The translations under genes and the position numbers were made by a program. This document shows positions 1 through 12,047 of a stretch of 64,000 bases of DNA, one piece after another. How positions within the stretch are numbered: the stretch's first letter is position 1; each line of letters begins with the position of its first letter. Below the pieces are notes generated by a model. That model was given only the letters and a program-made list of their open reading frames with translations, ran no database searches and was not told where the DNA came from. The DNA is taken from contig JBITNC010000001.1 of the NCBI GenBank assembly GCA_050084985.1, positions 22,444,001 to 22,508,000 of the forward strand, read 5' to 3'. Origin of the DNA: Nageia nagi (taxonomy: Eukaryota; Pinophyta).

Positions 1-944
1 CTTTTAATTCCCAAGCATTGGTTCCTCATCAATTATAAAAATTCATGGCTATAACTTCTTAAATTATTTTTTGGTAAAGCAAAGAAGTAGGCTATTTTAG
101 TGTAAGGAGACTTTCTCAATGCTTTCATATATCAATCTTGCAGGTATATATCAAAAAAATCATATTTTGCAAGATTAAATTATGTTTTTTCATTAGTTTC
201 TAGTTTTCTTGATATCACAGTTCTTGCTTGAACATTACAAAGAGGAGGATGGGAAAACCTTGACCTAATTCAAGAGAATCATTGGTCAATATTTTGCACA
301 CATCTAATTGATCATTGAGGCTTATGAATGAATACTATGTAAAAATCATAAATAATTTTATGATGATACAAGTCTCTTATCATCTAGTCTACCCATGTAA
401 ATAGAAAATCTTCATTTGGCTAGGTGTTAACAACTCTATTCTGGATCCAATTGTTGAAAAGGTAATTATTTATGATCTTGGAGGCTAAAGTAGGCCAATA
501 TTGGCATAACAAGTTTACCACATGAATTTGTGCAAAATAATATGCATGACTTAGGTGGTACATGGCCTTATCCACATAAATTTCCAAGTTATCTCTACAA
601 ACACTTATCTCCTATCCTTAGTATCTTTCTGGCAATAAGTTTAGGGCTATGATTCATTGCAAATTTATAAGTAAATGGAGGATATTTCTATTTCTAGGAG
701 AATTATCTAAGGATAATTCTATGATAACCCTATCTTTGAAATATTTTGGTTTCTCAAACCAAGGTTTTTGTCAATACCTCTTTGATCAGTAATCAAGTGG
801 ATGCTTTTACTCTTTTTTGATGTCATTTTCTATTTCAAATACATTAAATATGTATAAATATTTTAAGAAAAATACTTTTGCTAATTTTTTGACTAAAAAA
901 GCTTATTTATACTATATACAACTTCTAATTAAAAAAGTTTATTA
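1..944. other. Non-coding region 3' of gypsy element A integrase
   Basis: AT-rich sequence with no reading frame that I can match to a family. It lies beyond the integrase C-terminus of the minus-strand gypsy element A, where Tat-type elements normally have a 3' non-coding region before the 3' LTR. The sequence of A's 5' LTR (near 10988 and 16860) is not seen here, so the 3' LTR probably lies left of the window or is lost. Confidence 0.4.
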
Positions 945-1889
945 ACTATAGAAAGGTTGAAGATGCATGATATTTATGGGTTCATGCTCTTTGTTACCTT
1001 CCATATCAGCTAAATGATAAGACCTAAATCCAAATTTTCTTTTAATCATGTGAGGACTCAACCACTTAGGAGAAAACTTATCATAGAGATATCAATCTAT
1101 TTAGGAAGTTTGTTGGTTTTATTTTAAAACCAAATCCCCTATGTTAAATTTGTGAGTTTTAACTTTTTTTCGAAGGCTTTTTTAATATGATTTTGATAAG
1201 TATGTAAATGCTATAATGCATTAACTCTTCTTTCATCTAAAAGTATTAATTTATCTAATCTTATTTTATGAATTGCTTCATCAGTGATATAATCTTGTTA
1301 TGTAATTCATAAAGAAGGAATTTCTATTTCTAAGGGTAATATTACTTCGACCTCGTAAAATAAGGAAAATAGGGTTTCCCTAGTAGGAGTTCGAATACTA
1401 GTTCAATAAGCCCACAATGCATGTGGTATTCTTACATGCCAATCTCGATGATAGCCATCAATAATTTTTAATAGAATGCTACAAATAGTTTTGTTTGTAG
1501 CTTCAAATTGACCATTCCCTTAAGTATAGGAAGGAGTTGAGAAGCTTAAATGAATGTGATATCCTTTACATAAAGCTTGAACTTCCTTATTTTTGAAGTT
1601 TTTTCCATTATTAGTGAAAATTTGGGCCAAAATTCTAAAACAACATATAATATGGTTCTATATGAATTTTGGGCTCTTTGGCCCTTTTTGTTGAGATCAT
1701 AGGAATAGCTTCTACCCATTTTGTAAAATATTCTATAGTAGTTATTATAAACTTATGACCTGCTGAGGAAATAAGAGAGATTTAACCTATTAAATCTAAT
1801 GCTCATCTTGAGAATAGCCATAATGATTGCATGGGTTGTAATGTATGTGAGGGTTGATTAAATAGATTTGCATGTTGTTGATATTTAAT
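945..1889 (-). pseudogene. Ty3/gypsy (Tat-type) integrase, catalytic core and C-terminus, element A
   Basis: Minus-strand relic of the integrase that joins retrotransposon cDNA to chromosomal DNA. Hand translation gives LDLIG (first catalytic Asp) near 1800 and YFTKWVEAIPM near 1720, where the usual TDYFTKW reads TIEYFTKW. GNGQFEATNKT follows near 1520, RDWHVRIPHALWAY near 1430, and the C-terminal FNIGDLVLK and FSPKWLSPHMIK near 1150-1060. All are hallmark positions of Tat/Athila-type integrases. Several stops interrupt it; two replace an expected Gln (before GNGQ) and an expected Arg (after WAY), as C-to-T changes would do. It continues from 2284-2630 once the intervening solo LTR is removed. 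Non-functional. Confidence 0.85.
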
Positions 1890-2283
1890 TGTTACAATGC
1901 TACAAATATAAAAAGGGAAATATTGCATAAATAAAATGAATATTGATTTGAAATAGAAAAATAACAATTATTTATGGAAATAATAGAGCATGTGCCAATA
2001 AATAGAATACAAAATAGCAGATAAGGATAGGATTTTACTAAATAGTAATAGAATCACAAGCTACTTCAAGGGGGATACCTCTTTACAACTCTTAAAAGTG
2101 AAAAGTAATATTCAAGATGTATTTCTCCACACACTTCTATCTTTTTATAATAAACTAACCCTAACCCTAATAGTAATCCAAAATCAAGCCACACCCTTAT
2201 AATCACAATATTATAATTTACAATATAGGTTTATAATTAAATAAAATACTAACACTAAAATGTTAGGATGTTGGATCCTAACA
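1890..2283 (-). mobile_element. Solo LTR inserted in element A integrase
   Basis: A 394-bp block that interrupts the integrase between its zinc-binding part and catalytic core. On the plus strand it starts TGTTACAATG and ends GGATCCTAACA, giving the TG...CA ends of an LTR. It is flanked by TTAAT (1885-1889) and TTAAC (2284-2288), a 4/5 match to a target duplication. A TATAAAAAG motif on the minus strand near 2150 favours that orientation. The minus-strand start carries a near-perfect hairpin (AATGTTAGGAT / ATCCTAACATT). No coding remains, so it reads as a solo LTR left by recombination. The family is unknown. Confidence 0.55.
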
Positions 2284-2630
2284 TTAACATATTTTTTAAC
2301 ATATTCCATGCAATCATATTCCATATAAGGCTAGTAATATTCCTTATGCATTAATCATTTTGTGATTGTAGAGCCACTAAAATATTCTCCATAAATTCTA
2401 TCATGTGTGCATGAAATAGCAATTTGTGAATCTACCCACTCTAAACATCTGAGTAATATTACGTCAAAACCCTTATAGTATAAGACATCTCCTATCATGT
2501 AGAAGTGAAAAGCTTTTATCTTGGATGCTTTTTGAGATGATTTTGTGAAGTCTTTAGGTAATACCCCATCTCTTAATAATTTGAACAATTATGTATGCCA
2601 TAAATTGTTTTCTTCTATTGCAATGTACAA
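2284..2630 (-). pseudogene. Ty3/gypsy integrase N-terminal zinc-binding region, element A
   Basis: Minus-strand frame at 2355-2588 reads VLYYKGFDVILLRCL, then THDRIYGEYFSGSTITK, matching the start of Tat-type integrase (usually LYRR..D.PLLRCL, then HEGICG.H.GG). The normal His of the second motif is Tyr here (GEYFSG), so the HHCC zinc site is damaged. The reading continues as YDCMEYVKKY up to the solo LTR boundary and resumes at 1889 with KYQQHANL, where KCQQHANL is expected. This shows that the two parts were once continuous. Confidence 0.75.
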
Positions 2631-2867
2631 GAATACATGTTCAACTTCATCTAATTTTATTAAGGATTGAATGATTTGAATGATTTCAATAGGGATTAGG
2701 TTTTGATCAAGGTTTGCAGGCATTAAAGATCCGATGCAAGCCATAGCATCAACAAACCTATTAGTTGATTATAGTGCTACTTCTAAATCATATTTTTTGA
2801 AAGATAATAAAAGATTTTTTACTAATCTCTTATATTTTTGTAACAAAGGTTCCTTACATTAGAAGAT

Positions 2868-3101
2868 CTATTTAACTTTATTTACAATTAATAATGAATC
2901 ACTAATGAATTTTACACTTTTTAGTTTGAATTTTATAGCAATTTTAATAGCTAAGATTAAGACTTCATACTCAACATTATTATTTGTATAAGGAAAATTA
3001 AGTTTAAATGAATAGGGTATGGGAACTCCTTGGGGTATAACAAAAATAACACTGGCACCCCTGCTTTGCTCGCATCTTGACCCATTAAAATATATTACCA
3101 T
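2868..3101 (-). pseudogene. Archaeal-type RNase H domain, Tat-type gypsy element A
   Basis: A 77-codon minus-strand frame with the layout of the second, archaeal-type RNase H found in Tat/Retand/Ogre elements between RNase H and integrase. It shows YFNGSR where FDGS is usual, then GASVIFVIPQG, YSFKLNFPYTNNNVEYEVLILAI (the TNN.AEYEALI.G motif) and FISDSLLIVNKV (the GDS.L...Q motif). The first catalytic Asp is Asn here, so the domain is inactive as written. Its presence is the main reason for placing element A in the Tat group rather than among chromoviruses. Confidence 0.8.
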
Positions 3102-3289
3102 ATCCTAATCTTTTTCAGATTATATAAGAATTTCCATTTCATCTAATTGAAATACATGTTCATCTAGTAATTCTATGATAAGTGGATTATCATTAGATAA
3201 TGGTGCATCAATGAGGTAATCAATAATGACTTATCCTTTAATTGATTTTTGAATTATAAAAAGTAAGTTGAATTTAGCTAGATGCGTGA

Positions 3290-4260
3290 TCCATTTAGAT
3301 GTTCTTGCATTTTGATAAGTTTTATTCATCATTTATTTCAAAGGATCAAATTCAACAATTATGTACATGGTATGGTTTAGCATGTAATGTCTTAATTTTT
3401 TGGTTGCAAATACTACCGCTAGACACAACTTTTCTAAATACACATATTTGATCTCAAAACCCAACTAAAGTTAGACTAAGGTTATATATTGCTTATTCTT
3501 TACTATTCTCATTCTTTTGAGCAAGCATGGTTCTAAAGGCTATTTCTATAGCTAATATTATATATATATTATATATATATATATATATAACAAGAATAGT
3601 TCTCCAAGCTTAGGTTGTACTAGAATAGGTGGTGAAAGAAGATAGTGTTTAATCTTGTCAAATGCCTCTTATTGTTCATTTCCATAGTGAAATATAATAC
3701 CCTTCTTCAAAAGTTTGTTAAAAGTATGTTACTTATCTGATAACTAAGAAATGAAACATCTTATGGCCTACAACTTACCCTGTATTCTTTGTAGTTGTTT
3801 TATATTTTAGGGGTGACATATTTTTTATTGCTTTTATTTTGTCAGGATCTACTTTAATCCCTTGTCTAGAGACAATGAAACCTAATAATTTCCTAGGTGC
3901 TAGCTCCACTATTTTTTAATTGAAAAGGTATTACTCTATAATAGAATGTTCCCCATGGTGTAGTAAATGTGGTTTTATGCTAGTCTTCTAATGCTACCAT
4001 AATTTGATTGTACCCTAAAAACCCATCTATGAGTGACAACATTTCATGTCCTGTTATAGAATCAACCAAGCTATCTATGTTTGGCAAGGAGAAGTCATCC
4101 TTAGGACATGCTTTGTTTAGATATCTAAAATCTATGTATATTCTAATCTTCCCAATGGATTTCTTGATTGGAACCATATTGGAAATCTAATTAGAGTAAT
4201 CAATTGGGTGAATAAACTTGGATTTTAAAAGTTTCTGCAACTCCTCTTTTACCATTTAGG
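3290..4260 (-). pseudogene. Reverse transcriptase and RNase H, Tat-type gypsy element A
   Basis: Minus-strand relic of the polymerase. The frame at 3980-4177 reads MVPIKKSIGKIRIYIDFRYL, followed by NKACPKDDFSLPNID and SLIDGFLGYNQI, a conserved RT stretch. Further along come LLSPPILVQP, then LEKLCLAVVFATKKLRHYML of RNase H near 3440-3380. The segment that should hold the YVDD active site (about 3850-3960) does not align, and the reading jumps from the PWG region to the post-catalytic GF.VS region, so an internal deletion removed the catalytic core. Many stops and shifts. An (AT)n run sits near 3557-3590. Confidence 0.8.
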
Positions 4261-6240
4261 CAATTATAAGATGCATTTTTCATAGTTTTTATTTAACAAG
4301 TTTCTCACCTTGTTTTATACCAAGGTTATGCACTACTAAATTAGGATCAAGCCCAAGCATATCAACATATGACCATTCAAATATATCCTACTTTTTCTTA
4401 AGCATTATAATGAACTCTTTTCTCTCATATTTAGTAAGGGAGTTTCCTAATTGAATTATTTTAGGGCTATTAGTTTCATTACTTAAATTAATTTTGATGG
4501 TTTATTCAATTAACATGTGAGATATCTCTTCTAATTGATTGGGTATTAGAATCACTTAAATTAATTTTGATGGTTTCTTCAATTAACATGTGAGATCCCT
4601 CTTCTAATTGGTTGGGTATTAGAATCCAATTATTATCATTGGCATTATATTCTTCATCTTCAACTTTATACTGATCTTATACACTAGTATTGATATGCAA
4701 GTTTATAGTCTATAAGATTGTATCTATATATTTGAAATCTTGGATAGTAGGTTGTTTAGGAATTAATGTAAAATTTATAGTTTCTTCATCTACCAAAAAG
4801 TATGAAGAAGAACCATTTTAATTTTCTAAGCATATTGTCTCAAATTCATCATTTCCAGACCAACCAAAGTTCACTTGAGGTATTAGACCATCACATATTT
4901 TTACAATCGCTACCATGTTAATTGATATATCAAGGAATAAACCTCCCAAGAATAATGATTCAGACTCTATGTCATCCTAATTTATCATCCATTTAAGTAC
5001 TTTAGATAAATTTCCATATGTTGTGGGCTCAATTTCTAAATTAGTAATCTAGAAACTCGATACTCCTTAATTTTTGCTCTTATAACCTAATTTTGTCTTA
5101 TCACTAGGTAATTGATAATGAATGTTAATAGTATATCTAGGTCCTTGTTCATACCATCCTAGACCTTATCCTTTCCAATGAAACCTATCAAAGTATATTG
5201 GAAAAATGTTCTTACATTTGCTGACAAGTATACTAATGAATCACAAAAAGTACCTTTGTTAGATTGAGGTTAACAAAGGATAGGTGGTTCTATAGGACCT
5301 TGATATACAAAAAGTGTTTGATTAGGTAATTTTCCTAGTGGTACTAATTACCATACCACACAAAGAGATTCTTTAGCTCTTCCTATTTATTGAGCTATAA
5401 GAATATTAAAATTGACATCATCAATAAGAAATTCTCCTATTCCATAATCAATCAATTTTATGGTCACAAGATAAATATTTGATGACTTACCTCTTACTGT
5501 ACCATCACTATTTATTTTATTTATCAAACAAGATGCTTTTGATGATGAAGCTTTGCTTACTTCATCCAACTTTTGTGCTCTTTCTTTCCATGTTTGCTTT
5601 TCTAGGATTGTTGATTTTATTTTTAGTGATGAATCCCTATTAATATTTGGTGTATGAGGCATTTTAGGATCAGTAAGATCTTTCCCTTCAAATAACTTAG
5701 AGATACACCTTCTTTATCAATATCTATTATTGATACCTTTTCAAGAACCATGGGTAGTGTAAAATAATGAGTGGAAGGCAAAGCAGTCTCTCTTAAAATA
5801 TGTGTATGATTGCAATGGAAGTATGGATTTTCATCACCAAGTACATAGTGTACCACCCCATTATGAATATATTTCAAACAATTATGATATGTTGATGGGA
5901 CACACTGTATGTCTCTAATCCATGATCTTCCTAGGAGTAAGTTATATTGTGTTATATCTCCTTTAATAACCTATAATAATGTTTGTATGGTTTTAGATCC
6001 TACAGTGATGGGCAATGATATAGATCCCATTATTGAGCACAAAGCATCATTGGAAGCTCTTAATTGTAAGGAATGAGCACATATTTATGAGAAAGTAAGG
6101 TTCAAGTTCTTATAGGTAATTATATAAATGATATTTATTACAAAACCTTCATCTATTAATATTCTTTTAAAAGCCTTCCCATTTATTTTGGCTATGATAT
6201 GTAATGGGGGATTTTGACCTTGCAAACAATTTGATTGCCT
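4261..6240 (-). pseudogene. Protease and protease-RT spacer, Tat-type gypsy element A
   Basis: Minus strand. Near 6235-6110 the translation reads PPLHIIAKINGKAFKRILID, followed by EGF, matching the Tat-type aspartic protease in which LIDGGA is the active site; here GGA has become EGF. SISLPITVGSKTIQTLL and YNLLLGRSWIRDIQ follow (about 6020-5900), the usual C-terminal half of the protease, then CLKYIHNGVVHYVLGDENPY near 5870-5815. The rest, to 4261, is the long low-similarity spacer that Tat elements have before RT, with open stretches at 5623-5877 and 5387-5662. A direct repeat of about 60 bases lies at 4495-4620. Confidence 0.65.
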
Positions 6241-6289
6241 AACTTCATGATCATGGAAGGAAATAATGGGTTTTTAGCTTGTTTTAATA

Positions 6290-9013
6290 TTCCCCATAAA
6301 GGACATTAATCTTTTAGTATCATTAATATCTAATTTGATTATTTGCAATAATTGGTTCATAGCTTCTCTATCATTTTTAGATTGTTGTCACAACTCAAAC
6401 AAGGACATCTTCACTTGTAAGTTTCTTAACTGATGTTGTAAAGCTCCTTTTACTAAAATATTTGGAAGTTGAGGTGTAGGTATATTTGTTTGTATAATAC
6501 CATCATTTGTTTGATTATTGGGAATATCAGCTTGCCTCCCTTGCACCCTTTGGGCTCTTGTGGTTATGCTTCCCATAACAACAAAGGTATAAGCATCTTG
6601 AAACCCTTTATGTGTTACTTGATTTTGGTGTATTTGTGATCCTACAATATTTTCTTAATGTTGAGGAAGAGGATTTTAATATATACCTAGATTTTGATTA
6701 GGGATAGTTAAAAGGTTGTCTACCTGTAATCTTCCTTGATCAATCAAATCTTGAACTTTACATTGTAATGTTCTACATTTTTCTATGTTATGGCCCTTTT
6801 GTTAATGATATTGATAATAATCATTCTCATTATGCCATTTTCTATCTCTTGCATCTAGCCTTTTAGGATGAATTTTAGGCAATATGATCATTTGATGGTC
6901 TATTAAGTTTTTCAAAATATCATATAGAGATTTAGTCAAGGAAGTAAACTTTCTAGGGGATGGCCTAGGTTTTATTTCTTCATTTTGTGGAGTGGGTATA
7001 TTTTATAGAAGGTTTTATTCTCCATATTTAAGATAAGAAACTTTATTAGCAAGCATTGGTTTTGTCAATTATTTAGGTTGATTTCTATTTCTAACATAAG
7101 GCTCTTTCTTTTTACCCTTTAATTCTCCATCTTTGATCTTAACCTTTTTGATTACAATAGCTTGAGAGATGGCTTTCTCAAATGTCTTATGTTGTTGAAT
7201 CAATAATGTACTAACGATGGGTCTTAGACAACTATGAATAGACATTTTTACTAGTTCTTCTTATGGTAAAGTATAAGGCATGCTTGTCAAAATTACCCTC
7301 CATCTTGAGATGAAATTTGTAATTGTCTCATTCTAAAATTCTTGCAATCTTGTGAGATCAGTTATGGAGGTTTTATCTTTGATATTTATCTTAAAGTGTT
7401 CTAAGAATAAATTAGCCAATTATGCATATGTTGTGATGCTATGTTTTGTTAAGTTGTTGTACCAATCCATTGCTTGCCCATCAAGTGTCATAGAAAAGAT
7501 ATGCAACATCAAAGCATCATTGTTAAAAATTAAATAAATTGAGTATTTAAAATGCCTTAGATGTTTTTAGTGTCCTCCTTTACTTTTAAGGATTCAATTT
7601 TTAGAATCTCAAATTTTAAAGGGATATTAGTCTTAGGAACACTAGGGTGTATGAGCTCATTACAAATAGTATCATAAGAGATTTTATACTTGTTTTGTTG
7701 GTGTAACATTTTATTAATCTTTTTTAACCTTTCATCAAAATCATTAATCAATTATGTGGGAATAATAGAATTTTTATCATCCCTATTACCTTCTCTTTTC
7801 CTATTTTTTGAAAATGATTGATAACTTCTTTCATACGATGTTTGATCACCATAATAGTTTTCATTATATGGTGGAGTAGCTGGGGGTGGTTGATGTGGAG
7901 GCAACTGTCATTACCCCTATTGATATAAAGGTGTAAGAGTATGATTTTTTTGAACTTCATATCTATACCAAGGTAAAGGGGATCTCAAAAGTTTTTTTTG
8001 CTCATGTAAAACCTCCCTTTTTCTAGGTAAATAATCATTCTAATTTTCATGATTTTTAGGACCTTAGAGAGATAAGGATCTTACTCTAGGTGGCAACTTC
8101 CTATTAGCTAATATTTTATAATTAGGCCCATTCTAAATCTATATTTGAATCTATTATTTGTGAGGTTTAATCAAAGGTGTTTTACTTTGATATGCATGAA
8201 ACATAGGTTATGTTTGCAAACATGGATCTTGTCCCGATCTTCTAGGTTGGTTTAGTTTTTGTGTATTTGAATTATATAAAATTATTTGCTAGTCATTATA
8301 AAGTTGTTCTTTATTTTGATTTGATCTAGACATGTACAATGGTATTTATCTTACCTTATATCTTAAAGGATCAAGATTTCTCCTATGTCTTTGCTCAAGA
8401 ATCCTATGACTAGTTCTTGGGGTAGTATAAGTAGTACTAGGATCTGCATGACTCATGGTAGAAGAAACATAACTAGTCCTAGGGGTAGCTATATTAGTTT
8501 TTAAAATATAATAAGCATCATTATACACCCTATAATGGATTCTTGGTTCAAGTGCAAGAGTATTTGTATGTATAAAAACTCTATCATCAAACTCATTCAT
8601 CCTTCTAGAGATGGTGAAAGGATTATAGTCATCTCTTCTTATATAGGATTAGACAAGACATCCATCCAATAGATAGCACATAGCATGATCACATTTCAAT
8701 TTAAAAGGACCTTTTGTAAGATAGCATAATCCAAATGCATTCATGATGGAGTATTAGTCCTTGAGATGGCTTCTTTCTCATTACCTATTGGTGTCCTTTC
8801 TGCTAGATAAGTTAGGTATAGGGGAAGACTATGAGTGTGAGAAGAATGAGGAATCTTTAACCGAGTTAAACATTGTCTTACTTCATTTAAGGTATCTTCT
8901 ATTTCTCAAGGAATTTCTCTCCTTTATATTTCTCTACTAGATCTATGAGACCTATGACTAGGGGGGTCCTCTTGATAGAATTGGTCATATGGCTCTTGTT
9001 GTTGATGAGCCAT
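6290..9013 (-). pseudogene. Gag, Tat-type gypsy element A
   Basis: Minus-strand capsid/nucleocapsid gene relic. A plausible start at 9013 gives MAHQQQEPYDQFYQEDPPSH, a hydrophilic N-terminus as usual in this group. The retrotransposon-gag domain runs through about 7630-7200: LMLHIFSMTLDGQAMDWYNN, then LANLFLEHFKINIKDKTSI, ISRWR and EELVKMSIHSCLRPIVSTLL. A degenerate knuckle appears near 6840-6770 (YYQYH..KGHNIEKCRTLQ), followed by VQDLIDQGRLQV, typical of Tat gag. A long open tail lies at 6388-6576. Stops are scattered throughout. Function in the family: RNA packaging into cytoplasmic particles. Not functional here. Confidence 0.75.
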
Positions 9014-10965
9014 TTGAGAGCAAGTATTAACCATTCTCTTTTTTTATTTTAAGAACCTTACACTATTTGATTTTTGTTTTAGTTTTGTTTTTTTATTATG
9101 AGAGTAAAAAACAACATACATCATTCATAGTAATTATATTTTATTTTTGGCTTTTATATTATTGCGAAAAGCAAATATATGCATAAACAACCTACTTATA
9201 ACTCACCTTTGCAGTGTGGTTATCTTATCTAATTTTGTTTAATAAATTGAATTATTTTTCCTTTAATAAATTATGTGAATGATTTATTTTATTTTTTGTT
9301 AATTTTCCTATATTATTTTTTTCTAGTCAAGTGTTTAAACAAAGGTAGGCTGGAATCCTATAAGTAATCTATGGTGAAGTATCAAATTGGTATCTCAAAT
9401 GGTTTGCTTAGTGCAATGGGTATTGGGGAATGCTATTGAAGACTATCTTGATAGTGGAATCCAAGCATAGCCTCCTTATTTATAGTCTTCCATTGAAAAG
9501 TTATGACTTTTACCTTAGAACTTGATACTCATCTCCAGGTTTGGCTCTAAGGCTTATAGTGTGATTGAATGGGTGCATAAGAAATATAGAATAAATGGTT
9601 GGTCATCACTTCCAACTTATTGATATTTATTTTTAAAAGGTCTTATGCATATATATTAAAAATAAAAGAACTCATGATAACTACAATCCAACCCAAAATA
9701 CATGTACTTTGATTATATTTTATTTAATGTGAAAAAATAGTGTTTTAAATAATGAGATCTTTTTCTAAACCGTTAGATTCATTTGCCATTTAGTGCAATT
9801 ATTTAACCAAGCTTTAATGAAATTCATTTATTCCTTTTGAGTATGAAAGTAATTAAGTGAGATTATTTAATCCCTCTTTGAGTCACAATCCTTCTACCTC
9901 CTTTTGGAGTGGTAAGGTAGATAGGAAGAGTTTCTAATGTGTAATAGATTTCTTTAGATGAGGTTCTTTGACTCCCCTTCAAGTCATAATCCTTCAAACT
10001 CCTTTCAGAGTGGTAAGAAATATAGGAAGGGTTTTAATGTGTAATATATTTCTTTAAATTAAGTTCTTTATTTCCTCTTCAAATTGGCATCCTTCAACCT
10101 TCTTTCAAAGTAATGAGGTGGACCATCGAAGAGTATTAATGTGAAAGAAAAGCACCCACCTAGTAAATTAACCAATGTAATGTGTTTTGAGTTTACCTTT
10201 ACCTTGGTAAATTGATTTTATATTTATTACATTATTTAAATGAAAATTAATTCCTCCTTTTGAGTGCAAAAGTGACTTAGTGAAGATTCTTTATGAGTTT
10301 TAGTGATAAAAAGTGACAAGAGGGAAAAAAAAGTTCATTTACTCCTTTCTCATTATACCCATTCTGATCACCTAAGGTTGCCTTTTAGTGTGAAGGGAGA
10401 GCATATGTGGGTATAAAAAGAAGTCTTAAGTGATTTTATTTGTCATTACCAAAGTCCACAAAGATAAATAATTCATATAATTTATTCAAATAAAGCAAAT
10501 GAACAATGCATATTGCTTAATCATACATCTACCCTTCCTATATGCAATCTAGGAAAAAGAACTCACAAATAAGGGGTTATTTTTCATTTTTCAATTTTTA
10601 ATGCTTATTTAACTCTTTCAAGATTCATAAAAGTTGAAACTTATACCTTCGTTTTCTACTTGATGGTGTTTTTAGATTTTCACATAGAGTCATTAGTGAT
10701 CTAGTATAAATTGTTGGCATTTCAAATAGATCACTAGCATTTCAATACATGTCCATGATGTTTCAATACAAGTCATTGGAATTTCAACATAAATCACTAT
10801 GGCCTAATGAAGATCACTGATGATCACATAGAGAAAAAATAAATACAAACAAATTAAAAATAGTACAAGTTTTATTAATGATTCTACAAACATAAAAGAC
10901 AACAATGAAATATAAATTGCCAAAAATACCCCCTACACCTCATTTTCCATGTATCCTATGTGTGG
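9014..10965 (-). other. Untranslated leader of element A
   Basis: Between the gag start and the primer-binding site of the minus-strand gypsy element lies nearly 2 kb without a coding frame that I recognise. It contains a three-copy 100-bp tandem repeat (9864-10163) and, at 10680-10820, a looser run of short repeats built on the words CATTTCAATA and ATCACTA. Long leaders with internal repeats are usual for Tat/Ogre elements. Confidence 0.5.
9864..10163. repeat. Three tandem copies of a 100-bp unit in the leader of A
   Basis: Copies start at about 9864, 9964 and 10064, an exact 100-bp period. Shared words include CCTTCAA/CCTTCTA, a short stretch ending in AGTGGTAAG, ATAGGAAG and TTAATGTGTAATA followed by TTTCTTTA. 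Copies 1 and 2 are closest; copy 3 is more diverged at its right end. Confidence 0.75.
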
Positions 10966-10984
10966 GGACCTTCTTCTAGCACCA
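10966..10984 (-). other. Primer-binding site of gypsy element A
   Basis: On the minus strand this reads TGGTGCTAGAAGAAGGTCC. It starts 3 bases after the 3' end of A's 5' LTR. It resembles the TGGCGCTAGAAGGAGGG type of site used by Tat/Ogre elements, which I recall as tRNA-Arg primed. The position immediately inside an LTR end supports the call. Confidence 0.6.
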
Positions 10985-10987
10985 AAA

Positions 10988-11569
10988 TGTTTACTCAAAA
11001 AATAACTGTGTAAGCATGCAAAAACAAAAGCTATCACAATGAATAGAAAATCTTTATTGATTTATGAATAAACCTTAATTTTGATTACAAATTGGCTCGC
11101 AATGGAGGGCTTGAATATAATATATAATATAGGCCTCTTGGAGGCCCTTCTTTGCTAATGTCTTCAAGATTAAAATATCATTTAATTAAACTCACAACAA
11201 TAATGATTCTAATTACTTGTTCTTTACTATTCCTTAGCTTCTCTTTGCTTTAACTAGTTGCTAGTCTTAGAATCCTACACATGCACAAACAAACAACCCA
11301 TCAAATATACCTTTTCATGGTCTAAGATTATAATAAATAAACATGCATATAAGAAAAAATAGTAAAATAAAATGTACTTAGCAATCTAGATCTAATTAAA
11401 TAGAGTAAGGTTGCATTTCATCCTCTCTCTCTCTTTGTAAGGTTGTATTTCATCCTCTCTCCTATTTGGAAGGAATCTTACTCATAGATTTTCTAAGGCA
11501 ACATTAATTGCTATTTTGGAAGGCAAGGTTGGATGAAAAATCTCATCCAACCTTGTCAAGGATTATATC
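10988..11569 (-). mobile_element. 5' LTR of gypsy element A, distal part
   Basis: The plus-strand start TGTTTACTC is the minus-strand LTR end (GAGTAAACA), followed by the primer-binding site. The LTR is interrupted at 11569/11570 by copia element J and resumes at 16612, ending GGTGTCTACA at 16860. Joined, it is about 830 bp with TG...CA ends. The minus-strand start TGTAGACACCTAAAAATGAC is the characteristic opening of Tat-type LTRs. A short CT-rich repeat lies at 11425-11465. Confidence 0.7.
11565..11569. repeat. Target-site duplication ATATC, left of copia J
   Basis: ATATC directly precedes the J LTR and is repeated exactly at 16607-16611 after the other LTR. Five bases is the normal duplication length for LTR retrotransposons. 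Confidence 0.9.
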
Positions 11570-12047
11570 TGTTAGGAAATTATAATTATTACGGAGCAAT
11601 AGAACACAAAAAATGTTTTAGAAATATAAGCATAGAAAATGCATAAACAAGAGAGACACAGATATACGTGGTTCACCCAGTTTGGGCTACGTCCACACCA
11701 AACAGCCAGTCCTTCCTTTTTTATTATCCAGCAAAGTGAATAGATACAACCTACAGCAGATCCGCTGTAATATCCTCTGTTTTCTCTCACAGTCTCATGT
11801 ATCTGTTTCTCGCTCACCAAATCACATCTGTTACAATGCCCTCATGCAAAAAGAGGGGTTTTTATCAAGGTAAAAAATCCCTAAACCAAACATAAGTTCA
11901 ACCGTCATATTATTTGCCTAATAAACAGCCCAGATTGACTAGAAATTACTTTACTTTTACAAGGTATTTTTTCAAACGTTTTAGCTTCCTGGGATATACA
12001 TCCGGCTAAAATAAACAACTTTGAACAATCATGCTCCACACACAACA
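11570..12047 (-). mobile_element. 3' LTR of copia J
   Basis: 478 bp, plus-strand ends TGTTAGGAAA...CACACAACA (minus strand TGTTGTGTG...CCTAACA). Pairs with 16128-16606. Differences from the other LTR: G/A at 11691, T/G and A/G near 11908-11927, T/A near 11966, T/C near 12021, and one T fewer in a T-run near 11981. Confidence 0.95.

Noticed and set aside
2156-2171. CTAACCCTAACCCTAA, telomere-like repeat
   Set aside because: Only about two and a half units inside a solo LTR; too short to call an interstitial telomere.
3557-3590. (AT)n run as a promoter or origin
   Set aside because: Short AT dinucleotide run inside a dead RT gene; nothing else supports a regulatory role.
5387-5662. Independent small gene
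   Set aside because: It lies in the protease-RT spacer of gypsy element A, on the same strand and in the expected order.
11572-11820. 82-codon frames repeated in both J LTRs (also 16130-16378)
   Set aside because: They are identical because the LTRs are identical; they lie in non-coding LTR sequence and match no protein family that I know.
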